NCBI RefSeq assembly: GCF_000165485.1
Contig: NC_014623.1
Coordinates: forward strand, 10,124,893 to 10,188,892
Origin: Stigmatella aurantiaca DW4/3-1
GTDB lineage: Bacteria; Myxococcota; Myxococcia; Myxococcales; Myxococcaceae
Direction: 5' to 3'
Length of the DNA: 64,000 bases
A program made the translations under genes and the position numbers. The first letter of the stretch is position 1. The number at the start of each line of letters is the position of its first letter. This document shows, piece after piece, positions 53,261 through 60,517 of this stretch. The notes beneath the pieces are model-generated. The model was not told the DNA's origin and ran no database searches. It saw only the letters and a program-made list of their open reading frames with translations.

Positions 53261-54250
53261 TCACGCCGCGCGGGGCGGGGCTCCGGCGTTCGTGGCCTCA
53301 CCGCCGGTGAGCTTGCGGAAGGTCTCCTCCAAGCTCACGTGCTGGCGCTTCATCTCCAGCAGGCAGAAGTCATGGCGCACCGCCGCCTCGAAGAGCGCCC
53401 GGCGGATGTCCTCCGCGCCATAGCGCAGGTGGAAGCCCAGCGTGCCACCGCCCTCCGCCTCGCCCGCCTCCACCCCGGTGACGCCCGGCACCTGCGCCAG
53501 CACCGCGCGCACCTGCTCGGGCTGCAGCGGGGCCCCGGAGCGCGGCGCCAGCACCACCGTCACCGTGCCGCCCTCGCCCGTGGTGAGCCGCTCGGGCGCG
53601 TCGTCCGCCACCACCTTGCCCTCGCTGATGATGAGCACCCGGCTGCACGTGCTCTGCACCTCGCTCAGGATGTGCGTGCTCAGGATGACCGTCTTCTCCC
53701 GGCCCAGGTCCCGGATGAGGTTGCGGATCTCCACAATCTGGTTCGGGTCCAGGCCGCTCGTCGGCTCGTCGAGGATGAGCAGGTCCGGGTCATGGAGGAT
53801 GGCCTGGGCCAATCCCACACGCTGCCGGTAGCCTTTGGACAGTTGCTGGATGTCCTTGCCCAGCACGGCGCTCAGCCCACACCGGTCCACCGCGGAGCGG
53901 ATCCGCGCCTGGCGCTGCTCCCGGGGCACCCCGCGCACGTCCGCGATGAAGTCCAGGTAATCCCGGACCATCATCTCCTCATACAGGGGGTTGTTCTCCG
54001 GCAGGTAGCCGATCAGCCGCCGCGTGACGACCGAGTCCACCGTGACATCCATGCCATTGACCTGGGCCACCCCCGAGGTCGGTGTGACAAAGCCCGCCAG
54101 GATTTTCATGGTGGTGGATTTGCCAGCACCGTTGGGACCCAGGAAGCCCACCACCTGCCCCCGGGGGACCTCGAAGCTCACCCCGCGCAATGCCTGTGCA
54201 TTGCCATAGGACTTCGTCAGGCCCTCGATGCGAATCATCGGTTGAGACAC
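53261..54250 (-). CDS. gldA: ABC transporter ATPase (GldA-like)
   Basis: 329 aa. Walker A GPNGAGKSTTMKIL, Q-loop, signature QQLSKGYRQRVGLAQA, Walker B LLILDEPTSGLDPNQ, His-loop LSTHIL. A C-terminal domain of about 100 aa (VVLAPRSGAPLQPEQVRAV, GFHLRYGAEDIRRALFEAAV) resembles the GldA/CcmA group. The GTG at 54250 is preferred because GAGGTGG lies five bases upstream; the ATG at 54238 (MIRIEGLTKSYG) is an alternative. It probably powers the GldF/GldG membrane complex. Confidence 0.92.
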   Translation of the reverse strand: MSQPMIRIEGLTKSYGNAQALRGVSFEVPRGQVVGFLGPNGAGKSTTMKILAGFVTPTSGVAQVNGMDVTVDSVVTRRLIGYLPENNPLYEEMMVRDYLDFIADVRGVPREQRQARIRSAVDRCGLSAVLGKDIQQLSKGYRQRVGLAQAILHDPDLLILDEPTSGLDPNQIVEIRNLIRDLGREKTVILSTHILSEVQSTCSRVLIISEGKVVADDAPERLTTGEGGTVTVVLAPRSGAPLQPEQVRAVLAQVPGVTGVEAGEAEGGGTLGFHLRYGAEDIRRALFEAAVRHDFCLLEMKRQHVSLEETFRKLTGGEATNAGAPPRAA

Positions 54251-54320
54251 GATATCCACCTCGTGAAGCGACCACATGAGTCGAAGCGGGGCCTTCCACT
54301 AGAATGCCCCGCGGCGCCTG

Positions 54321-55106
54321 TCAACGCGGCAGCAATTCGATTTGTTCCCGGGCCAGGTCGATGCGTCCGCTGGCGGGGCTGACCGCCACGGGCGGGGCCC
54401 CCGGCGCCCCGCCCCATGGCTCCCACGGCTGCCAGCCGCCGCGGTGCGCCTCGAAGGGCAGGTGCCACAGGGTGCCCTGGGCCCCCCGCGCGAAGACATC
54501 CAACCGGCCCGGCCCCCAGCTGCTGACCGTGGGGCCCGAGGTGAGCACGCCGGCCCGCGCCTGCCATTTGCCCCACCCTCCCTGGGCCTCGTCGAAGGTC
54601 AGCTGCCACAGCCCGTTCTCGATGCCCCGTCCGAAGACGTCGATGCGGCCCTCCCCCCAGCTCACCGCCGCGGGCTCCGAGGTGAGCGCTCCCCCCAGCG
54701 GCTTCCAGGGCAACCACCGGGCGCTCCCCGGCTCGAACGGGCGGTGCCACAGGGTGTTGTTCGTGTGGCGGACGAAGACCTCCATGCGCCCGTCCGGCCA
54801 GCTCACCGCCGCGGGCTCCTGGCCGAAGGTGCCCCCCAGCGACTGGGGGGGCTGGAGCGCTCCCGTCTTCGCATCCAGCACCCGGTGGACCAGCCCGTTC
54901 CGGGCATCGCGGAGGAACACATCCAGGTGGCCTCCCGCCTTCACGCTCACGGCCAGCGCCTGGGGGGAGCGCACGTGGAGCGGCTTCCAGCAGGTGTCCG
55001 GGGACGGGGGCCCCTCCCCCGGGGCCTGCGCGAACGACACCGGCATCACCACGCACAGCGTCAACCCACACACCCCGGCAGCCCAGCTCAGCATCGATTT
55101 CCGCAC
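54321..55106 (-). CDS. Secreted PLL-like beta-propeller lectin-type protein
   Basis: 261 aa from GTG 55106 (CAGGAG upstream). Signal peptide VRKSMLSWAAGVCGLTLC to about residue 30, then repeats of about 48 residues: RMEVFVRHTNNTLWHRPFE, RIDVFGRGIENGLWQLTF, RLDVFARGAQGTLWHLPFE, each with GRxDVFxRGxxxxLW and a SWGxGR strand. This is the PLL/fucose-lectin-like propeller pattern, so binding to sugars on own or foreign envelopes is likely but the ligand is unknown. It is transcribed toward gldA with its own promoter region. Confidence 0.82.
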   Translation of the reverse strand: MRKSMLSWAAGVCGLTLCVVMPVSFAQAPGEGPPSPDTCWKPLHVRSPQALAVSVKAGGHLDVFLRDARNGLVHRVLDAKTGALQPPQSLGGTFGQEPAAVSWPDGRMEVFVRHTNNTLWHRPFEPGSARWLPWKPLGGALTSEPAAVSWGEGRIDVFGRGIENGLWQLTFDEAQGGWGKWQARAGVLTSGPTVSSWGPGRLDVFARGAQGTLWHLPFEAHRGGWQPWEPWGGAPGAPPVAVSPASGRIDLAREQIELLPR

Positions 55107-55212
55107 CGGTGACTCCTGGAGAGGGATGCGCGACGGCCTCAGCGAGGCACGAATCACGCCAACCTCCCTCCAGGAGGCCCGAGGGGGACCCCGTCTGGGT
55201 TTGACTGGGTTT

Positions 55213-55242
55213 GGACGTGTCAGCCGGTGTGCTGACACGTCC
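55213..55242. terminator. Perfect 12-bp inverted repeat after sensor gene
   Basis: GGACGTGTCAGC pairs with GCTGACACGTCC across a 6-nt loop. It begins 12 bp downstream of the pseudo-kinase stop and lies upstream of the PLL-like gene. The arms share GTGTCAGC/GCTGACAC with the repeat at 33088. Terminator or operator; no T-tract. Confidence 0.6.
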
Positions 55243-55254
55243 AGGGGGCGCCGC

Positions 55255-57375
55255 TCAGCGCACCCCCACCGGCCCGCGCGGCAGGTACACCTGGAACAGC
55301 GTGCCCTCCTGCTGCGAGGAGGTCACCTCCATGTGGCCGCCGTGCGCCCGGGTGATCTCCCGGGTGATGAACAGCCCCAGCCCCAGGTGCTCCCGCGTCA
55401 CCTCGTCCCCCACGAGCTGCGCCTGCGGCGGGTAGAAGAACGGGTTGAACATCTCCGAGAGCACCTCGGCGGGGATGGCCTCCCCCTCGCGCCGCACCTC
55501 CAGCACCACCTCCATGCCCTCGGCGAGCAGCCGCACGTCCACCGGCCGGTCCACCGGGCCCGTGCGCAGCGAGTAGCCCAGGAGCGTGCTCAACAGCTCC
55601 ACCAGCCGCTCCCGGTCCCAGATGCCGCGCGCATCCCCGCGCTTCACGTAGCGCACGAGCCGGTCCGGGTGCTCCAGCTCCACCGCCGCCACCACGTCCT
55701 GCGTCACCATGTCCAGGTCCACCCGCGAGCGCAGGAGCACCAGCCCCGCCCCCAGGTACGTGCGCGTGAAGTCCAGCACCTGCCCCAGCGTGCGCCCCAT
55801 CCGCTCCGCGCCCTGGGAGATGCGCGCCGCCGCCTTCGTGTCCACCTCCGCGAGCGTCCCGCGCCGCAGCAGCGTGGAGGCCGCCATGGTGATGGCCGAC
55901 AGCGGGGCCCGCAGCTCGTTGCCGACGATGTCCATCAACCGCTCGCGCACGGCCTCCGCGCGCTTCTGCTCGCGCAAGTCCCGCGTCACCGCCCCCAGCG
56001 CCACGGGCCTGCCCGTCTCCCGGTGCGCCAGCGTGAAGAGGTGGTGGCGCACCGGAATGGCCTCGCCCGTGCGCCGGTGGCGCAGCCGCAGCTCGCCCTC
56101 CCAGCTGCCCCGCTCGCGCACCGCGCGGAACGCCGTGCGCGCCAAGTCCCGGTCCTCCGCCAGGTACGTGTCCATCACCGAGGCGCTCCGGAACGCCTCC
56201 GGCGTCTCGAAGCCCAGCATCTCCTGGCCCGCCGGGTTCAGGTACATGGGCTGCCCGCTCAGCGAGGTGATGCCGATGCACTCCGAGGAGCGCTCCACCA
56301 GCGTCAGGAACTGCTCCTTGCGCTCGGCCCCCACGTCCGACTGCACCACCACCGCCCCCACCACCGTGCCATCCACCCGGACCGGCACCGCCGCGATGCG
56401 CGCCAGCACGTCCCCTCCCGCCTTCGCGTGCCGCACCAGCAGCTCGCGCGTGGTGGCCGTGCCCGCCAGGGCCCTCGCCAGCGGCTCCTCCTCCGGCGCC
56501 ACCTGCTCCTGGGTCTCCGGCGCCCGCGGCTGCAACCGCTCGAGCAGCGACGCGCGGCCGGTGAGCCCCGGGGCGCCGCCCGCCCCCAGCAACTCCTGCG
56601 CCGCCCGGTTGGCCCGGAGTGGGCTGTCCTCGGAGAGCACATAGGCGGAGCCCTCCACCGACTGGAGCACCCCGTCCAGCTCCGCCTCGCGCCGCCGCAG
56701 GAGCGCCCGGAGCGTCTTCAGCTCCGCCTCTCGCTCGATGGCCGCCTTCGCCGCCTCCGCGTGCGCCAGGAGGGACCCGCCGCCCCGCGCCACCAGCGCC
56801 AGCCCCCGCTCCTCGTTCTCCCCGAAGGCCCCCGCCCGCGGGGAGACCACCACGAGCACCGCGATCAGCCGCTCGCCGCACGCCAGCGAGGCCACCACGA
56901 GGGCGCGCGCGCCCAGCTTGCGGCACGCCTCGCGCTCCACGCGCGCATCGGCCTCGGTGTCATCCACGCGCCACACCAGGCGCGCCTTCGAGGCGGCGCC
57001 CCCGGGGTTCAGGTCCAGCCCCAGCTTCTCGCCCACCGTGCGGGCGAGGCTCCCGGTGGCCACGCGGCCCACGAGTTCCCCCTGCTCCAGCGTGGCCAGC
57101 ACCGCCCCCGAGGCCCCGGTCAGCTCCTGCGCCCGGGCGGTGAGCAACTGCTTGAGGTGCTCCACCTCGCCCCGGTCCGCCACGGCGGCCGCTTCGCCTT
57201 GAATCTCTCCCAGCCGCTGCGGCGAGTCGTCCGGGCGCACCGCGGGCGTCCCCGCCGAGGACCGGCGGCCCCCCTCGTCGGGCCGGACCGCGGGCAGCCC
57301 TGTCTGGGACCTGCGGGAAGAGGAGTCATCGGGGCGGACCGTGGGGATCGACGTCTGGGACTTGCGCGAGGACAT
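55255..57375 (-). CDS. Sensor-kinase homologue lacking phospho-acceptor His
   Basis: 706 aa. N-terminal triple repeat (TVRPDDSS, AVRPDEGG, AVRPDDSP), a GAF-like domain (about 60-210), PAS domains (about 230-475; SSECIGITSLSGQPMYLNP, HHLFTLAHRETGRPVALGA), then a HisKA-ATPase layout. The H-box reads DIVGNELRAPLS: Asn486 replaces the acceptor His. The N-box is ELLSTLLGYSL (no Asn), and DxGxG reads REGEA; only the last Gly-rich segment (GLGLGLFITREI) is normal. So it is very probably not a kinase but a sensor-scaffold. It is divergent from the SitA-like remnant. Confidence 0.87.
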   Translation of the reverse strand: MSSRKSQTSIPTVRPDDSSSRRSQTGLPAVRPDEGGRRSSAGTPAVRPDDSPQRLGEIQGEAAAVADRGEVEHLKQLLTARAQELTGASGAVLATLEQGELVGRVATGSLARTVGEKLGLDLNPGGAASKARLVWRVDDTEADARVEREACRKLGARALVVASLACGERLIAVLVVVSPRAGAFGENEERGLALVARGGGSLLAHAEAAKAAIEREAELKTLRALLRRREAELDGVLQSVEGSAYVLSEDSPLRANRAAQELLGAGGAPGLTGRASLLERLQPRAPETQEQVAPEEEPLARALAGTATTRELLVRHAKAGGDVLARIAAVPVRVDGTVVGAVVVQSDVGAERKEQFLTLVERSSECIGITSLSGQPMYLNPAGQEMLGFETPEAFRSASVMDTYLAEDRDLARTAFRAVRERGSWEGELRLRHRRTGEAIPVRHHLFTLAHRETGRPVALGAVTRDLREQKRAEAVRERLMDIVGNELRAPLSAITMAASTLLRRGTLAEVDTKAAARISQGAERMGRTLGQVLDFTRTYLGAGLVLLRSRVDLDMVTQDVVAAVELEHPDRLVRYVKRGDARGIWDRERLVELLSTLLGYSLRTGPVDRPVDVRLLAEGMEVVLEVRREGEAIPAEVLSEMFNPFFYPPQAQLVGDEVTREHLGLGLFITREITRAHGGHMEVTSSQQEGTLFQVYLPRGPVGVR

Positions 57376-57711
57376 GGCCTGACTCGGATACCGCGTGAGA
57401 CGGCGTCAATGGAAGCCTGCATGAAAAGGGGCCCTCACCCGGTGGCGTGAATCCGCCACCCCCGCACATTGGCCCCACATGTAACGGCGCAGCGGGAATG
57501 GAAGTGTGGGGAGGATTGACGCGGAAAGTCTAGGCCGGAAGGCGGTGGCGCTCAGGGGTCCTTGCGGTCCGTGGAGCAAAAGCCGGAATCCCCCCTCCCT
57601 TTCGCCGAGAAGTCCCGCCGCGCCCCTGGAGGGGGCGCACCTCGCCCCCCCACACAGGCCTCGCTTCCTGTCTATCTTCACCCAGTTGGCTCTTCTTCCC
57701 GGGGGGGCGCC
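57376..57711. other. Divergent intergenic region
   Basis: 336 bp between the pseudo-kinase start and the lipoprotein remnant. It should contain both promoters. No motif could be assigned. Confidence 0.4.
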
Positions 57712-58160
57712 ATGAGCGTTCCCGGAGTCGCCGTGTTGCTGCTGCTCGCGTCCGGATGCGCGACATCGCGAATCGTGATTTTGGATACAGGGATCGTCTA
57801 CAGGCCTTCCGAGCCGGAGCCCGTATACATATGATTTGAGAAGCTGTTCAAACAAGCCGATCCCTTCATGGAGCACGCCGCCAACAAGGTGCGCATCAAA
57901 GGGCCCCCGGGACCGCACTCACGCGAATACCATGAGACTGTTCTCAAACGGCTCACCGACAAGCTGCTCGGATGCCGAGGTGTTGCGCAATGCAGGGCTG
58001 CGTTGCTTGGCAAGCCACTGCAACTCACCGGGCGCTTGCGAATCCCTCTCTACAGGCCTGGCAGGCCGCTCGACATCGACTTCACCGGAGAGGGACAGAG
58101 GCCTGTTGTGAATGCAGGGCCGAATCCGTCTTCCGGACGCTGGCCTCTGACTCCGTCCAG
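57712..58160 (+). pseudogene. Decayed SitA-like lipoprotein toxin
   Basis: An ATG at 57712 starts a lipoprotein signal (MSVPGVAVLLLLASGCATSR, Cys16), followed by IVILDTGIVYRPSEPEPVYI and a stop. In another frame, downstream, comes EKLFKQADPFMEHAANKVRI, KGPPGPHSREYHETVLKRL, LGCRGVAQCRAALLG. This order, lipobox, SRxVxLDTG and then KGPPGPHxREYHE, is what I recall from SitA-family polymorphic lipoprotein toxins of myxobacteria, which are passed by outer-membrane exchange. The middle is deleted, the toxin tip replaced, and stops are present, so it is dead. Confidence 0.5.
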
Positions 58161-58342
58161 CTCATCACATTCTCAATGTGTCCCGGCTCATCATTGAGGG
58201 TCTGCGAATCGGCCCGGTGAAGGCCGGCAACGCCCGTGTCTTTCACTTGTGGGGCTACAGCTTGCCCATCATCCTCGATGAGGAGGTCAAGGCCGCTCTG
58301 GAACAGAGCGGGTGTGCAGAAGCAACGTTCACAGCAGTCTAA
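58160..58342 (+). pseudogene. C-terminal remnant of imm11-like immunity gene
   Basis: A short frame reads ILNVSRLIIEGLRIGPVKAG, NARVFHLWGYSLPIILDEEV, KAALEQSGCAEATFTAV, then TAA at 58340. This matches the C-terminal block of imm11-family proteins as I know it (VDGLRIDPxxVGxAxVFRLW, then IVSExIKxALExxGxTG). The N-terminal part is gone; the frame runs directly out of the toxin remnant. Toxin and immunity genes were probably adjacent and were fused by a deletion. Confidence 0.6.
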
Positions 58343-58423
58343 ACGCTCAGACCGAGAGGATACCCCCCCTGCCCACCCTGTCAGCCCCAGGTGGTGTGAC
58401 TGCCATACCTGAAACAAGGAGGG

Positions 58424-58621
58424 GGCGAATTTCTTCCCTCGGAAAACTCGCTGGCCAAGCACTACGGCCTCTCACGGAGCACCGTCCGTGAAGCACGGAA
58501 GCGCCTGGCCGCCAGAGCATTGATTGAGCAGCACCCGGGCCGCCGCAGCCGAGCCCTCCCCTTGGTGACACTGGAGAACTTGAGTGTGGTGCGCCCCCTC
58601 TCACCGCCTCCCGGAGCATGA
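58424..58621 (+). pseudogene. GntR-family helix-turn-helix fragment
   Basis: A 65-codon frame reads GEFLPSENSLAKHYGLSRST, VREARKRLAARALIEQHPG, RRSRALPLVTLENLSVVRPL. This is a clear GntR winged-helix segment (LPSE..LA...G.SR.TVREA...L...GLI). It lacks a start and the effector domain. The related remnant at 10801 shares SENTLAK and VTLENL but has lost this helix-turn-helix. It lies 250 bp before the intact IS. Confidence 0.65.
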
Positions 58622-58658
58622 GGACGCCACGGAGAGGCTGTCGGAGGCGAATCGCCCC

Positions 58659-58683
58659 ATCCTGTCTGCTTGTCCTACAGGTT
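58659..58683. repeat. Palindromic repeat, copy d
   Basis: ATCCTGTC then TGCTTGTCC then TACAGGTT. It lies between the GntR fragment and the IS end, just as copy e does in the element at 10626. The flanking bases, GAGAGGCTG upstream and GCCAACGG downstream, are also shared with copy e. Confidence 0.75.
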
Positions 58684-58874
58684 TGCGCCAACGGCCGCCC
58701 ACGGGCGGCTCCCCACCCGAGGCTCCCTCCTTTGACTCACGCACCCCTCTGGGAGACGGGGCTGGGAGGGTGGGACGGGTGCCGCTGGCGTGCGAGGGCG
58801 CTCTTCTCCCTGCTGACAGGGTCGCTTGAACACCACTCACCAGAAGGTACTCAACCTCCATGGCCGGGCGCTTA

Positions 58875-59756
58875 GAGCGCCTAACAAAAGTCAGGATTAA
58901 GGGCCCGGAAGAGGATCAGGCAGCAGCCCAGAACAAGGAGGCCGAAGTGGACATCATCGCGCCGTTCATCGCGCACGCGCAGACGCCGCTGCCGGTGAAG
59001 CCACGCGTTGGTCCGCTCCACCACCCACCGGTGCTGTCCCAGCCGTTGCTTCGACTCGATGCCGGGCCGTGCGATGCGTGGAGTGATGCCGCGCCGACGC
59101 AGGCCGCGACGGTTCTTGCGCGACGCGTACGCCTTGTCGGCATGCAGCTTGTCGGGCCGGTGACGGGGAGGACCGCGCGGCTGCCTCACCTTGGGCACGG
59201 CCTCCAGCAGAGGGAACAGCTCGCGCGTGTCATGGACGTTGGCTCCCGTCAGACTCTCGGCCAGCGGAAGCCCTCTTCTGTCGACAAGAAGATGATGTTT
59301 GCTGCCCGCCTTCGCTCGGTCCGTCGGGTTCTTGCCCGTGAGGGCCCCCCTTTGGAGGCTCGCACCGTCGAGGAGTCGATCGAGGCACGGCTGAAGTCCA
59401 CTTGGCCGCGCTGGCCCAGCTCGTTGAGCAGCAGTCGCTGGAGCTGCTCGAACACTCCGGCACGTGTCCATTGCTCCAGGCGTCGCCAAGCCGTCATCCC
59501 CGACAGGCCGAACTGCTTGGTCGGCAGCATCTCCCAGGGAATGCCGGTCCTGAGCACGAAGACGATGGCCTCCAAGGCGGCTCGCTCATCAACCCGGGGG
59601 CGGCCGGGCTTCTTCTTCTTCTTGGGAGCTGGAAGCAGCGGAACGACTCGCTCCCACAGCGCATCCGGTACGAGATCGCGAACCATGAAGCCCAAGTGTT
59701 CATGGGCCTGGCTTCCGTCCACCCTCCCTTTCAAACCTTACTTTTGTTAGGCGCTC
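58875..59756 (-). mobile_element. Intact IS5-family (IS427-type) insertion sequence
   Basis: 882 bp with perfect 17-bp inverted ends GAGCGCCTAACAAAAGT (58875-58891 and 59740-59756) and a 3-bp target duplication TTA (58872-58874, 59757-59759). It encodes an IS5-type transposase in two overlapping frames. The TTA right of the element is the complement of the TAA stop codon of the adjacent gene. It inserted recently enough for perfect ends and duplication. Confidence 0.93.
58881..59686 (-). CDS. IS5-family transposase (orfA/orfB frameshift)
   Basis: orfA (start 59686, 145 codons to 59249) has the N-terminal DNA-binding part: MVRDLVPDALWERVVPLLP, KKKKKPGRPRVDERAALEAI, GIPWEMLPTKQFGLSGMTAW, and the first catalytic Asp104 in RASIDSSTVRAS. 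orfB (to 58881) has HHLLVDRRGLPLAESLTGAN, LHADKAYASRKNRRGLRRRG (second Asp), VVERTNAWLHRQRRLRVRDE (Glu). The frames join at AAAGGGGGG (A3G6) near 59345-59353, a slippery run, by a -1 shift, as is usual for IS427-type elements. Both halves are otherwise intact, so it may be active. Confidence 0.9.
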
Positions 59757-60462
59757 TTAGAGCCAGTGCCGGTGGGTGGCCTCGCCAGTTCCTCGCCCGA
59801 GGTGCCGATTCAGTCTCCGGTGATGAACAGCGAACCAGTACGCTCCTGCGGTTGCCACGAAATCATAGGGATCGGCTGGGTGTTTCATCAGCCATGCCTC
59901 CGCCTCCGTCCGCGTGGCGAACGAAAGCACCGGGGAGGGAATTCCTCTGACAGTCATTGACTCCGTGACCGGCTCAATCGCGTAGTCCCGGCACATGCCT
60001 CGCGTCTTGTCCTCGCGCGTGTACCCCAATTGATGGTACTCATCGCCGATAAGAATGCGAGCGGGACTCGGCGGTTCCACGGCTCCGTTCAACCAAGCCT
60101 CCGCCTCCTCTCGGCTCTCGAAGTGCGCGATGGCTATCGGGGCGTACTCTCGTTGGTGAATGAAGAAGTCCTCGGCCTGCTCAAGCTGTCCCGTCTCGGC
60201 CGTGAAGTTCAGGAGGGTGATGAGCATGAGCACGTGCCTCTGCTCGAGCTCCATGAGTTCGTTCAGCGTCGCGAGCAAGAGTTCCGCCGCCCGTCAGAAA
60301 GTCCTCCAGCAGGTAAATCTGGCCTGTGACGTGGACGAAATCGCTGAGGGCGCGCAGATATCGCCAGAGCGTCTGCTCCTTCTCTCGCCCCCTCCCATTC
60401 GCTGCATTTCTCCAAACGGAGATGAACTTTCCCGCGTCTGCAAGCGCCTCATGGGTTTTCAT
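59757..60462 (-). pseudogene. Frameshifted hypothetical protein (immunity-like)
   Basis: The 5' frame (from 60462) reads KTHEALADAGKFISVWRNAA, LSDFVHVTGQIYLLEDFL, then enters DAERTHGARAEARAHAHH. From about 60,290 the neighbouring frame gives LATLNELMELEQRHVLMLIT, LLNFTAETGQLEQAEDFF, FESREEAEAWLNGAV, LSFATRTEAEAWLMKHPAD, ending HRHWL. Two copies of a SREEAEAWL/TRTEAEAWL motif mark the repeated domain. This family is common in myxobacteria, with no known job; it resembles immunity-type proteins by context only. Its TAA stop is the target duplication of the IS. Confidence 0.55.
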
Positions 60463-60517
60463 AGGGTCCTTTCATCCCAAGTATTCAAAGGGCTCGGCCA
60501 GCCATAAACTCCCCGGC

